From Paracamarosporium sp. OC-R06-R3 (lineage: Eukaryota > Ascomycota > Dothideomycetes > Pleosporales > Didymosphaeriaceae), in NCBI GenBank assembly GCA_019828545.1, contig JACVRA010000109.1, forward strand, positions 487,590 to 551,589: a stretch of DNA of 64,000 bases. Direction: 5' to 3'. The notes under the pieces are model-generated. The model did no database searches, had not been told where the DNA came from, and saw only the letters and a program-made list of their open reading frames with translations. The translations under genes were made by a program, and so were the position numbers. Numbering within the stretch: the first letter of the stretch is position 1; the number at the start of each line of letters is the position of its first letter. Below, one piece after another: positions 20,304 to 31,790 of this stretch.

Positions 20304-21922
20304 ATGTTGCTAAAGAGTGCTTTGGTTCTTGCCGAAGCAGCACGGTCGCTCGCTGCAGCTGTACCACAGTCGAGCTATGGCGATTACTTGCGTCCGCTGG
20401 TCAGCTCGAAGCCGTTGCAAGACCTTGTTACTACCGAGGGGTAAGTCGTGCTGTATGGAAGGTGGCCTTGTATCACGCCGTACTGAGCCATTCTCCAGTC
20501 TTTGGGGTAATCTAGTCAAGCTGGACGAGATCGCAAAGGCCAATGGCGGAAATCGCGCCTTCGGGCTCCCTGGTTATGCCGCCTCAGTCAAATATATCCT
20601 CTCGCGTACCCAAAACTCGACCAACTTCCGAACCTGGACACAGGATTTCCCTGCGCTGTTTCAGCACGTCGACTCCATCAGCTTCAAGGTTGACAATTCC
20701 TCGTACCAGGTGATCGGGCTTTCGTATTCGCCTTCTACCCCAGCAGAGGGTCTCACGGCGCCGCTTGTACTTGGTGCTTCCGGCCCCGAAGGCTGCACAA
20801 AAGAGGCATACGCAAACCTAGATGTTGCGGACAAGATTGTGCTTGTGCAGAGAGGAACTTGCCCAGACGGGACAACGTTTGCAGGCAGGATGAAACCGGC
20901 GGCGGCGGCGGGCGCCGCTGCGGTCATCCTCTACAACAATGTAGACACACCTGTCTCAGCAGGTACACTAAGTAACCCTAGCCCTGATGAGTATGTGCCC
21001 ACGGGATTCATCAACTTGGCGGAAGGGGAAGCGCTTGTCGCGCGCATCACGGCTGGCGAGGAAGTGACTGCATATTTCCAACAGACCCAGACGGTCGAGA
21101 CGAGGATCACACAAAATATCTTTACTGAGACGATTGATGGAGACCCCGAGAACGTCATCATGCTTGGTGGTCATCTTGACAGCGTTGTAGCAGGCGCTGG
21201 CATCAACGACGATGGTTCGGGATCCAGTCTTGTTCTTGAAATTAAGACTGCTCTCGAAAAATTCCGTGTCAAAAACAAAGTCCGCTTCGCCTGGTGGGGG
21301 GCCGAAGAGAACGGCTTGCTGGGGTCAAAGTATTACACTGCGAACCTGAATGTTTCCGAAGCGAACAACATTCTCGCATACCTCAACTTCGACATGGTTT
21401 CGCGCGGGTACTTTGGCGTTTTCGACGGTGATGGGAGTACGCATGGACTTGTTGCCCCACCGGGCAGCGAGTTCATCGAGAAGACCTTTGTGAATGACCT
21501 GACAAAGAAGGGTATCAACGTTACCGCAGCAAGGTTTACAGGTGGTAGCGATTACCAAAGTTTCTTCAACATTGGCAAACCGGTTGGAGGACTACATACA
21601 GGGACGGGCGTGGAGCAAGATCCATGCTACCACCAAGCCTGCGACACAATTGAGAATCCAAATGCGACAACGCTGACTGTCAATGCAAAGGTAGGCTGTC
21701 CGACGCAAGATGATGCTTTATCCTTAGAAATAAAACAAATGCTGATGATTTTTCTAGGCTGCTGCACACGTTTTGTCGATCCTCGCAACGCGAGGAACGG
21801 AGTTCATCCCCAAAAGCCCCGTTAATGCGACTATCACAAGCCGTGGACTGCTAGGAAGAGAGATTGAATGGACAACGGATGAGCACGATAGACATCTTGC
21901 CACATGCGGTAACAACGTCTAA
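20304..21922 (+). CDS. Secreted M28 aminopeptidase with PA domain (aminopeptidase Y / Lap2-like)
   Basis: Exons 20304-20440, 20499-21690 and 21758-21922 give 497 residues. Starting at 20304 gives a signal peptide (MLLKSALVLAEAARSLAAA). A protease-associated domain occupies roughly residues 125-240 (VLVQRGTCPDGTTFAGR). The M28 catalytic domain follows with its zinc ligands and base visible: GGHLDSVVAG (His, Asp), GINDDGSGSS, WWGAEENGLLGS (Glu-Glu), NFDMVSRG (Asp) and CYHQACDTI (His). The set and spacing match fungal leucine/vacuolar aminopeptidases, which trim N-terminal residues outside the cell or in the vacuole. Several NxS/T sequons fit secretion. The terminal exon is short and carries a late cysteine that may form a disulphide. 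Confidence 0.94.
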
Positions 21923-22651
21923 ACCAGTGTTAAAACCGACCGAATGAGTAAATGAAGAAATGAAATGTTGCATACTCACGTTCCAGAGAATTACTAGCCC
22001 CTATTGACGAATCTGAGGTTCGAAGGTCGTGGACTTATTAGAAAATCAGTCTGAAGCGGTGAACTTTCATTCGAAGCCACCAGCTTAACGGTGTCGGCTG
22101 ACGTCATCACTACAACGTCCTCTCTCGTCCTTCAACCATTATGACCCTAATGCAACACACCATCACTGTGATTGATTCTAGGTCCAGGGCGTGCCGAGTT
22201 TTCTCAACTCGCAAGGATAGAACGACTCGGCAAAGTTCGGTTTGACCACAGATGCCGTGTCCGGGTGCGACTAAGCACGCGCATGGTCTCGATCCCTGTA
22301 GCTGTCGACTCGACATGTTTGACAACGGTAAACAGTAGCGCCAATGCCCCCTCTAGGCAATTTCAAGAACTACCGCGACCTCGCCATTCATACTGAATAA
22401 CGAAAAGCATGCGGAAGCTAACGTATCCCGGGCAAGTGCACTATCCGCGCACATTCCAGCGGTGTAGTTCGGGAATGACTACCGCTTGGTGCGTACTACC
22501 CCACAGCCGGCGAACTACTACAGAGGTGGGGTTATAAGCTCCAAGTATTTCGCGTGTGTGTAGTTTCTTTGAACCAGAAGAAAACGTCCCTCGTCTACGT
22601 CTAACCGCACGTTATCCGACCCAATTATTCTCTCTAGCATAGGGTGTCAAA
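21923..22651. other. Intergenic, 729 bp, promoter of the MFS gene
   Basis: No coding signal is visible. The MFS start codon is preceded by a pyrimidine-rich leader (22560-22640). Confidence 0.45.
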
Positions 22652-24733
22652 ATGATTGGCCAGTTCGGACATCTAGTTGTTAATACATACAATCTCTTGC
22701 TTGTCGTTTTTGTTGGTCTGGGCACCATATCCACCGCCTATGGCCTCGCAATCATCGGTTCGACGGTGGGACAACCGAACTTTTATACCTACTTCAACCT
22801 TGCGCCTGCAGGCGAATCAGGTAAACTGCGATCACACTTTTTGATCCGAGCCATTGTTCATATGCGAGGCAGGATATACTCACACAACCAATATGATTGG
22901 TGCCCTCAACGGTGTGAACAGTGCTGGAGCAATTTTTGGTTGTCTCTTCAATGCATGGACTTCCGAGAAATACTCTCGAAAGTACAGCATGATGAGCGGT
23001 TGTGTCATCCTCATCATAGGAGGAGCTCTCTGTGCCGGCGCATACGACATTGCCATGTTCCTCGTTGGGAGATTCATCGCAGGTTGGGGAGCAGGTATGT
23101 TAGCTTGCGTGGTACCCATGTACCAGGCCGAGGTCTCCACGCCCGAGACAAGAGGCGCAATGGTCTGTGTTACGGGCATTGCATACGCTTTTGGCTACAC
23201 CTTGGCTGGCTGGCTCGGCTTTGCGTGCTTCTTCATTCCTGCAGATTCGCCTAATGCACAATTTGCGTGGAGGTTTCCTCTCGCGTTCCAATGCTTTTTC
23301 CCGTTCTTGGTCCTCGCTGGATCCAGGTTCATCCCCTTCTCGCCACGGTGGCTCTTGCAGCAGGACCGTCGCGACGAGGCTCTCGACGTCGTGAAGAAGC
23401 TCCATGCTTCCGCTAACGATCCAAACCACATACGCGCCCGTGAAGAGTTCTTTCTTATCGAAAAACAGTACCAACTCGACAAGTCTATGCACGTCCGTCC
23501 CTTTGAGCTCTTCCGCACGCCTGCGAATCGTCGTCGCGCTCTCGTCGGGTTCCTGCTTATGTGGGGCGATCAGTTTCTGGGGATCTTTGTAATGACCAAG
23601 TAAGTTCGATGGCATGAGTATGGAGAGAACGTCCACTGAAGTTTTCTAGCTACGGTGTCCTGATCTACGCATCGCTTGGTTTGACCGGCTTCGTTCCTTT
23701 GCTACTAAACGCCTGTTGGACGACCTTCACCATTATCGGAAACTTTTGGACAGCTTTCTATATCGATAGATTTGGGCGCAGGACGTTCATGTTGATCGGG
23801 TCAGTGGGTTGCACTGCTTGGTATGTGAATTCCTTACACATTGTGAATTTCTCAGCTTCTGCGAACAGAGTCTTTTCTGCTTGGCTAAGACACATACAAA
23901 TTATCCATATCAACCTGTTAGCGTATACTGATATTGCCCTTACACATCTAGTGTAATCTTCTTGTGCGCATTGACAGCCAAGTATTTGGGGACGACGAAC
24001 GTGGCGGGGCTGCGGGCAGCCGTATTTTTCATCTTCTTCTACATCTTCTGGTGGTGCTTCTTCATCGATGCTACACAGTGAGCCAGTCCTTTCGATGCGT
24101 GATAAGGGCCGGAGATTAACGCGAGCAGATATGTCTACGTGGCCGAGATCTTTCCGAACCATCTTCGGCCCCAAGGCGTGGCCCTTGGTCTCTCGTCATT
24201 CTATCTCGCGAGTGAAATCACGCTCGTAGGAGCTCCAGTGGCGCTGGCGAAGATTGGATGGCGTTTTTACCTCGTGTTGATATGTCCGTCGGTGGTCTAT
24301 ATTGTTTGTATATATTTTCTGTAAGTATAGCCATCTATGACAAAGTTACAAAACCTGATGTAACTTGGCAGATTTCCCGAAACGAAGGGAAGAACGCTCG
24401 AAGGTAAGCAATGATAATAGATTGGGTGCTCGTGCTGGCAAGTGCCTGAAACTCTTAGACTTTGTACTGGAATTTCCAGACATTGACAGCTGGCTAAGAC
24501 ACCTACTTCCACCCACTCTTTTAATTTTTGAACATTACGCTAACTCCGTACCCCCACCTTTAGAGATTGGGGCCCTCTTTGGCGACGAGAATATTGCTTC
24601 TCGCTGGTATGGTATGTCAGAAGCAGAGAAGGAGAAGCTTGCGCACGAAGCTATTGCAGAGCTTCCAGAAAACACCAAGAGTGTTGGAACGTGCTCAAAG
24701 GAAGCGGAAATTACGAGGAAAGAGGTTGCTTGA
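22652..24733 (+). CDS. MFS sugar transporter (hexose/sugar porter family)
   Basis: Seven exons (22652-22820, 22873-23599, 23650-23820, 23952-24077, 24129-24320, 24372-24403, 24564-24733) join in frame to 528 residues, standard for fungal sugar porters. Family signatures are GRFIAGWGAGMLACVVPMYQ with the following PETRG, PFSPRWLLQQDR after TM6, FYIDRFGRRTFML between TM8 and TM9, VYVAEIFPNHLR and the C-terminal FPETKGRTLEE. The N-terminus enters the first membrane helix almost at once (FVGLGTISTAYGLAIIG), so the cytosolic tail is short. One hallmark is altered: the helix-7 region reads MWGDQFLGIFVMTNYGVLIY, where a QxxG-type motif is usual. Substrate preference cannot be read from sequence. Confidence 0.92.
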
Positions 24734-27700
24734 AGTGAGAGATGTTAATACGTAGATGCACGTAAGATAGGAAAAGAGACAATTTTGCGGGACCCATTTG
24801 AGGAAATCTACAATGAAGAGTAGTTTCGGCCATAGATGAACTCACGCTACGCGCTGATTTCTGAAACATATTTTGCCGCCGCAATGTCGATGACTTTAAA
24901 TGACGTGGGTCGATCAGAGCTCCTTTCAAAGCTCAGGCTCGCTTGTAGTCCCTTCACGGTTGTGATAGTCTAGCGATGAGCTTGCAGCAGGATTATTTGA
25001 CAAGATCATGGCGTTAATGTAACGGTAGGCGTTTGGTTTGTGGGCCGCCCCTTTATGTTAGTAGATTGGTGATGATGACGTCGCATTGCACGAAGAGATA
25101 GGATCCTTCCACTGCTTGTGCGTTTGTGCCTACGAAAGGAACACCAATATATTTATGATCGAAGCTAGCAGACATAAGAAGATCTGCGCTCAGTTTTCTA
25201 CACTGCTGTTGAAAATTGCAACAAGAATCTTCATAACCACTCGTCAGTACTTGTGCAGGTAGATGGTTTGAATATGGCTGTACGTACCTTTCTAACTCAG
25301 CTTTAGTGAAAGCCAAGATATCACAACGATTCTGACAATTTTAACGATTTGCATCTCACAAGGGGTGGAGATCACACCGCGTGATTCCCCATCCTAGCTG
25401 GGAGAATGACTGACCAGAATCATTAGCTGTAACTTCGGCGACCTCATCCTCGAATCAGATAATATTATTTCATTTTCATTTGATAGTACGTTGCTTCGGT
25501 TTGTGAATCTAAGTGTCGGTGATCACTTGGACACAGCCTATGGTTCTATTGCATATCTCGCGCGCCGAACTGACACGCCCGCAATTGTTGCATAATTCGA
25601 GAGGAGCCGTCCCACGTCATGATTTTCAAGAACTACCTACATATTGCAGCAGCACTTGGCCCTGTCGAAGGATATCGGACTTAGGAACCGTGTCTCCACT
25701 CTTACAATTGCAAGCAGGCCAGTAATGACCACGATCGGACGATGGCATTTGGAAACCAACAGTGCCACAGTGACCAGCACCCTGATATACCGTTTTCGTC
25801 CGTTTTCATGCCGGGCTGGATTCAATGGTCGTCAGCTCGGAGACTTTTATCCAGAATAGCTGGACAATGGCGAAGCGACCCGGTGCGGAGCCACTGTGCT
25901 CCTTCCTCCGACAGTATGGAACACAGTCCCAACGTTGGTGGACTACCAGAACCATGGCTCGGGCACACAGCGAGTCATTACAAGGTATCGCCAAAAATCG
26001 GAACCCTCCCGTGCGCATCGGTGTGACGACTTTGATCTCCTTGGCGTGGCAGGAGCGAGTCAGTTCTGGGCTACGAAGAATCCGTCAAGTCAACGTGCGC
26101 CCCTGCTCTACATGTGCGAGCTGAGTCCGGTGTCTTCATCAATGCACGCGGCATGATGCTATTTTGGACGAGCACTGCAGTTAGTCTCCATGAAATGCGT
26201 TTGTCTGGAAATAACCATACTAACCGATTCAAAGAAAGTGATGCCATGATGAGCGCTTTCTTGCCATGTCTACCCGCTGTTGTCGATCATAGCGATGTCG
26301 GCTATAGATGCCGTACGCAGAGTGCCAGGATTCAGTCACGCATCCACACTGCTCGGGGATGCACGGCACCAACGCAAAGACGCAGATCCTTGAATGGTGC
26401 CAACAAAGCAATTTCCGCGGAAAAAATAGAAGGAGGCTTTGTGCATCTGGCCTGTTCTTCATGCTGGTCATTTGATGACTTGCGCCCGAGATGTGCAAGG
26501 ATGAAATTTCGAGGCCAGGGAAAGGGCTTAACAGCAGGCCTGCTCTACATGCTGGAAGTCCGCAGTCGCTTAATACGGAACACAGCCTTCCTGAGGGGAA
26601 AGAGGATGAATGTGTTGCGTTGCTGAAAGATGACTCAAGTACGCCGGAAAATTAGGAACGGGAATCCTCGAACGCAGCTATTCTCCAAGGTCCACTCGTC
26701 CCGACTGGAAATTTTCACCGTGGTGGTGTGGAATGTCTGTGGAGCGACACTAATTGGAAGTCGAGAAGCGTGGCGCTTGGAGTCATTCGAAAGGAGATGC
26801 TTTCCAAGACAACGGCACTACGGAGGCTATGTTTAAATCAATCGAGTCAGCGTTTGGGCGGTGTATGATTAAACGACAGCGAGCGATATGATGGCAATGA
26901 GCATGTGAGCCATTGTGGCTGGGGTGTGACAGTGCATTGAGCCTATAATACGGGGTAATATAGCTCCCTGTCAGTACCCACACAAGCCTGATTTGGCCTT
27001 TGAACCTGTGACAAGATCCCATTGGGAACACTTTCGTTATGCAGCCATGGCCAACTACTTGGCTCCAACGGTGTTGCGACATCGTGACAGCCGAGAAGTC
27101 GTAATATACATGGGCCCTGGAGATAATAAGGGCGTTATAGTCGGTAAGCCATGTATCATACACAGGTCTGTGTCAAACTTCACACAGATCTTTAAATACA
27201 TCAGAATGCGTGAGATGTAGGGCATGCTTGAAACACGTCTTTTCAAGGGTTTTCATAATTGTCTGAATCTTGCGACGCCCGATAACACATGTCTTGAGTT
27301 GCGTACGGGGATAGTTAGCTTTCGATATGGTTATACTGTCATGTACCGGTGGTCTAGGCAAGGGCAACCGGCTCAAAGGGATTGTTCCTCTCATTATCGT
27401 CACATGTAAGTGCGTCACTGTGTAACGGCATTCAAGATCCGCATCGTCCGGCAGCGGATATCTTGCCGGTCTGGGAAGTGTGTTCCTTACGGCAGACCAG
27501 GTCTTGCGACCCAGCCAAACCTTGCAGCAAAAGGTTGCTTTTGTTGCGGAAAGTTTGACTCCTGATTGTTAGTATAAGCGAAGTGCCTGGCGAAGGCCAG
27601 CTGGCTGGTGATTTGGACAGGCGAAGTTTCATCAGGCGCATGAGGACGAGCCGTTCATGCGTAATGTGACTTGGACAGTAGCGCTTGCGTCATAGCCATG

Positions 27701-29927
27701 GTGAGACTTTTCGCTTTATCAGAAAGTGACGGGCGTTTGTCTGCACATGTGCTGCACCAGGAATCCGCACAGTAACTAACGATTTGCAGGTGCAGATGAA
27801 TACGCAAGTTGGGAAGACGGGAATGCATCTCATCTAGGAATGTGATCAGAGTAAAAAATGTCGACATGCATTGTTCCTCGGATCATCATCGTAAGCACGG
27901 TGCATAGTGCCTTCAGACCCAGGCTCTCGAAAGCGAGTCTCGACACTCGCACATGATGATTACGGCCTTTTGTACTCGGGATTAAACATAAGCGTCGAAG
28001 TCGGTCGTGAAAGTGTGAGATGAGAAAAGTCGAAGCGTAGATGCTTGGCAGCTTCTACGGTCGTTCGTTCGAAAGCTGGCACGGGCCACTGGGATGCTAC
28101 TAGCGACAAGCGTTGTCACCGGGTAAATCATGATTGTCCCTGGTGTGACAATCAAGAAACAAGCTCTGACATTATTGGGCCCAAAAAAACAAAAATCCAG
28201 CCAACGGCAGGGCAGGCTTGAGAAATAAGCCTGAGCACGGGCGGAACCGTTTCGATAGCTGTCGGGGAATTCCAGAGCGAGGGTGTGCTCAGTGTCAGGG
28301 AAAAGGGTGCTATAGACATGTGACGGTTATATTGTCCAGGTTCAGGGTAAGGCGAAGCAAGGTGTCTTCTGTCGTGCAGATGTGTATACATGACAAAAGT
28401 GACATGCGCCTGCAGGGCATCCCGGCTGTTAGGGCAATGCTAGCGCGGGCGTGCTGCAGTTGAAGATGACTTGCGCGGTCGGTGAGGGTACAGCCGAGGT
28501 GATTACGTCTTGGGAGCCATGGGCAGGCGCGGGCGATGGCGGCGGGAGATGGGCGGGTGCAGCGCTGGGGAGGCGACTGGGAGAAGCGACGGGCTGAGGC
28601 ATGTGGATATGGATATGCGTGGAGGTGGAGCGGTTGAGTGCAGACACGTGCTCGACGAGAGCATGTCGCTATCTCGGTATGTGGCCGCTCGGATAAGTGC
28701 CGGCGCGACCACGTGCAGTCGAGGCTGCAGCTGCAGTCGAGGCTGAGTAATGGCATGCAGGCGCCGGGGGCAGCTCATCTCGTTTGGAGGCGGTTTCCTG
28801 TTTGGAGGGCGGGCACGCTTCTCGCGGCTCAAGCAGAAGGGGCAGCACGCGTGACGGGGCACGGACGGGGCACGGACGGGGCACGGGCGCGGCCTCCTGA
28901 AATTCCCTCGAGCTTGGGCGGACCCGAGGCAGCGGAGCCGGAGCAACTGGTGGAGGAGCAGCTTCTAGTTTCGGCGCCGAAGCTTCGCGGCTGCCAAACG
29001 GCCAGCGCCGGTCCACGGCACTGGTCCGCGCTATGACGCGCTCCGACGGGCGCGGGCAGGCGCGGGCAGGCGCGACGGGCACCGCACGAGCATAGCACGA
29101 GCACGGCACCGCACAAAGTGGTCTTGCACCGCTCCGCGCCCGCGCCGTGCAGCTGTCAAGCCCGATGCGAGCGGGCGTGCAGCAAAAGCAACGCGCGCAC
29201 GCACAGCAGCGTGTTGTGCAGGCGGCGCGTGCAGCGTGGCGGCGCTGGCAGGACTGCAGCCGCCGACCGAGACGGCGACGGCGACGTGAGGGCGGGCGCT
29301 GGGGAAGGAACCGCCCCCACGGAAGCGTGGGGAAGGCGCACCGCAGGCCGCAGCGTGCAGTGCCGTCGTCGTCGTGACGCCACAGCCGCCGGCGCGCCCA
29401 GCACTGAGCCCAGGCGCGCCCAGCATGGCGTGCGGCGGGCTTTTTCTCCGGAGGCGACTGCTGCCCGACGCGCAACACGCCGGCGACTCGACCACCGGAG
29501 CCGCTTGGGCGCGAAAAAAAAAAAAGCCCACTCGTGCCCACTCCCGCGTTCCGCGCAGCTCAGCTGCAGTAGCTCGCCGCCCGCCCAGGGGCCCCCCTGC
29601 CCGTGCCCTGCTGTCACTACTGCGTCGTCGTGCGTCGTGCCTACTTTTGTGCGTGCTTCCTGGCGGGGACGAGCTGGCCCAGACAGGGGGACTTCTTATT
29701 AACATGATTTGCTCGCCCCGTCTCCACGCTGCCACCCAGCCCCAACTCACCGCACATTCACCCTCTCGTCGCGGCTGCGCCCGGCTCCTTTGTCGCCCAC
29801 CGCGCCCGGCCTTGCCTCCGCCTTTGCTGTCTGCCTCCGCCGCCGTGCCATGGCCCGAGGCCTCCACCCCGTCTGATCCCTCCAACCTCCTGCTTCCCCC
29901 AGGCCTCTCCCACCGTCCCCCCCTCAG
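24734..29927. other. Gene-poor stretch, 5.2 kb, ending in a GC-rich leader
   Basis: From 24734 to about 28400, open frames on both strands are short, lack family motifs and do not join plausibly. From about 28500 to 29930 the sequence becomes very GC-rich with many short direct repeats: an 11-bp unit GGGGCACGGAC about three times near 28856-28892, a 10-bp unit CGCGGGCAGG twice near 29051-29071, and a duplicated CTGCAGTCGAGGCTG near 28713-28745. There is a 12-A run near 29514. Long open frames here on both strands are composition artefacts. The GC-rich part is probably the promoter and 5' leader of the bZIP gene. Confidence 0.5.
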
Positions 29928-31790
29928 TCCAGCGTGTTGTCCGCAGCGACGACACCCTCCACCGCTTCCAATCTGGCTGCCCAAGCGCTCCCCGCTATTC
30001 ACTCGTTCCAGCGTCCCTTGACCCCCGCCCGCACCCCCGAGAAACACTACCTGGACCGTCCTGTGCTTCCTCCCAGGCTCGATATCCCCGACCTCGACCG
30101 TTCATGGTGGCCCTTGGGTGGCCACCCGGGCTCTGACGGACAGATCCCTATGTCGAGGCCAACGGGGCCAGCAAACCACTCGCCCATAGCAGAAGATGCG
30201 CCCCGTTGCTTGGTCCAGACCACTCCTCACATGTCACCCACACATCCTCACCCCATCGTCCATGCCCTGCAGCGGGAAAGCCCTCGCGATGCGCCGCCCC
30301 CCGGTTCGCTCTCTCTGCCTCCGCTTCGCCAAATGTCCAGCACCCCACCTTTGTCCGAGCGAAGGCCAGGGGGTCCTTTGGGCATGCATTCCATCCTGAA
30401 CCCACAGGCAGACTTGCTCGAGCAGCAGCGGAACCAACGACGAAGCGCATCGCACACGGAATTGCCCTCGCCCATCGAAAATGCGACCCCGCCAAACCTA
30501 CCCTCCATCAGCCGTCCTACTAGTGTTGATTCGACACAAGGTGACATGATGCCTGCCAGACAGTTCCAGCAGCCTCGCCACCCACGGAGGGGTCCTCCAT
30601 CGCCTACGATGCATCGCACTCAGAGCCTGAGCGTTCTCAACCCTCCTACGGGTACCATCGATGCTCATCAGTCTCCTTTTCTATCGCCTAGCGGGAGGGT
30701 GTCTGGCATTGATTCGATAACCTCGCAACCAGCGTTGCCCACCCCCCCGATGGTAGGTGTCGGACCCCGTGCTGCTGCCTACTTTCCCACTGCGCCAACA
30801 CCCCCTCCAACCATGGTCCGCAACGAGCTTCGACGCCCAAGCATGAGCTTCCCTCAATCCGGCAGTGCCAGCCCCATTGCGGGATTTTCTCCCTACAGCC
30901 AGCCAGCTTCTGTGGCGTCGAGCCAGATCGAAGCCGGAAGCCTACAGCCACACTACGTACCCACTCCGAGCCATGCGCAAAAGCAAGAAACCCATCAGAT
31001 CCCAATGAAGATGGATCCGGAACATGGTCGGATCCCAATGGTGCCAATGGGCCAGAGTAGCATTCAGATTATGACGATCAAAAGCCAACAGGGGCATCAC
31101 GTTCAGATTCCTGTCGATGTACAAGCTGCTTCCAAAGTTGCTGACGAAAAGAGAAAGCGCAACGCGGGCGCCTCAGCACGATTCCGTGCGCGGCGCAAAG
31201 AGAAAGAGCGAGAGGCTTCTATGAGCATTGCACGATTGGAACAACAACTGCGTGACGCTCTTGAAGATAGGGACTATTATCGAGGCGAGCGAGACTATTT
31301 CCAGAATATCGTGTACCAACAGCCCGGTGCGGAGCGGCATTACGGGAGACCCTCTTCGCCCCGACTAAGGCGACCGTCCGTTTCCCATTCGAATGCTGCG
31401 TCGTCCAACACCGGTGGTGGTTCTGCCGGGTCGCCCTATTCCGCATATGACGAGGATGACGTAGAGTCGGAGAGGAACGTGCGAAGAAGGACCAGTACAT
31501 ATCATCCTCCACTAGGACAGACGGCTGCCCCTTTGAATGGCATTAGCCCGTCAACCTCTAACCATACTGCCGCTACGTTTTCTTCGGTCAACGCCGCAGC
31601 GAACAGCGTGCCCTCCCATCGAGCGCAGCAAGTTCAACCACAAGTAATCGCCCACGAGCAAAGACTGCATCCTGATGCCCAGCAATTCCCCGGTCAGCGG
31701 CCGCAGCTACAGGATCCCTTTGCTTCAGGACCTCGCTATGAGCAAAGCCATTGGGCACCGGCTCCTGGTCAGGCACGGGATGGCCGATGA
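29928..31790 (+). CDS. bZIP transcription factor (5' end unresolved)
   Basis: Open frame encoding about 620 residues. The first two thirds are Pro/Ser/Gln-rich, with many SP and TP sites. The basic region is ADEKRKRNAGASARFRARRK (about residues 404-424), followed by a heptad region MSIARLEQQLRDALEDRDYY, a basic leucine zipper with a short zipper. The tail is again low complexity. The frame is open back to a TGA at 29874 but has no ATG before 30150. A strong acceptor-like pyrimidine tract ending CTCAG at 29927 suggests an upstream coding exon that I could not place; otherwise translation starts at 30150. The basic region (NAGASARFR) differs from Gcn4/CpcA and from Cys3-type factors, so no symbol is given. 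Confidence 0.85.
   Translation, partial: SSVLSAATTPSTASNLAAQALPAIHSFQRPLTPARTPEKHYLDRPVLPPRLDIPDLDRSWWPLGGHPGSDGQIPMSRPTGPANHSPIAEDAPRCLVQTTPHMSPTHPHPIVHALQRESPRDAPPPGSLSLPPLRQMSSTPPLSERRPGGPLGMHSILNPQADLLEQQRNQRRSASHTELPSPIENATPPNLPSISRPTSVDSTQGDMMPARQFQQPRHPRRGPPSPTMHRTQSLSVLNPPTGTIDAHQSPFLSPSGRVSGIDSITSQPALPTPPMVGVGPRAAAYFPTAPTPPPTMVRNELRRPSMSFPQSGSASPIAGFSPYSQPASVASSQIEAGSLQPHYVPTPSHAQKQETHQIPMKMDPEHGRIPMVPMGQSSIQIMTIKSQQGHHVQIPVDVQAASKVADEKRKRNAGASARFRARRKEKEREASMSIARLEQQLRDALEDRDYYRGERDYFQNIVYQQPGAERHYGRPSSPRLRRPSVSHSNAASSNTGGGSAGSPYSAYDEDDVESERNVRRRTSTYHPPLGQTAAPLNGISPSTSNHTAATFSSVNAAANSVPSHRAQQVQPQVIAHEQRLHPDAQQFPGQRPQLQDPFASGPRYEQSHWAPAPGQARDGR

Noticed and set aside
25053..25316. 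Minus-strand frame of 87 codons downstream of the MFS gene
   Set aside because: No ATG start; an internal GTACGT suggests a possible exon, but no neighbouring exon or domain could be found.
26114..26626. Plus-strand frame of 170 codons in the gene-poor stretch
   Set aside because: Composition and residue pattern look random, with no motif and no plausible partner exons.
28131..28154. 8-bp inverted repeat TGATTGTC...GACAATCA forming a small hairpin
   Set aside because: Too short and isolated to assign a function; expected by chance in a region of this size.
28669..30047. Minus-strand frames of 290 and 338 codons, rich in Arg, Ala, Cys and Gly
   Set aside because: High GC content suppresses stop codons; the translations lack any domain and overlap the bZIP leader. 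Treated as composition artefacts.
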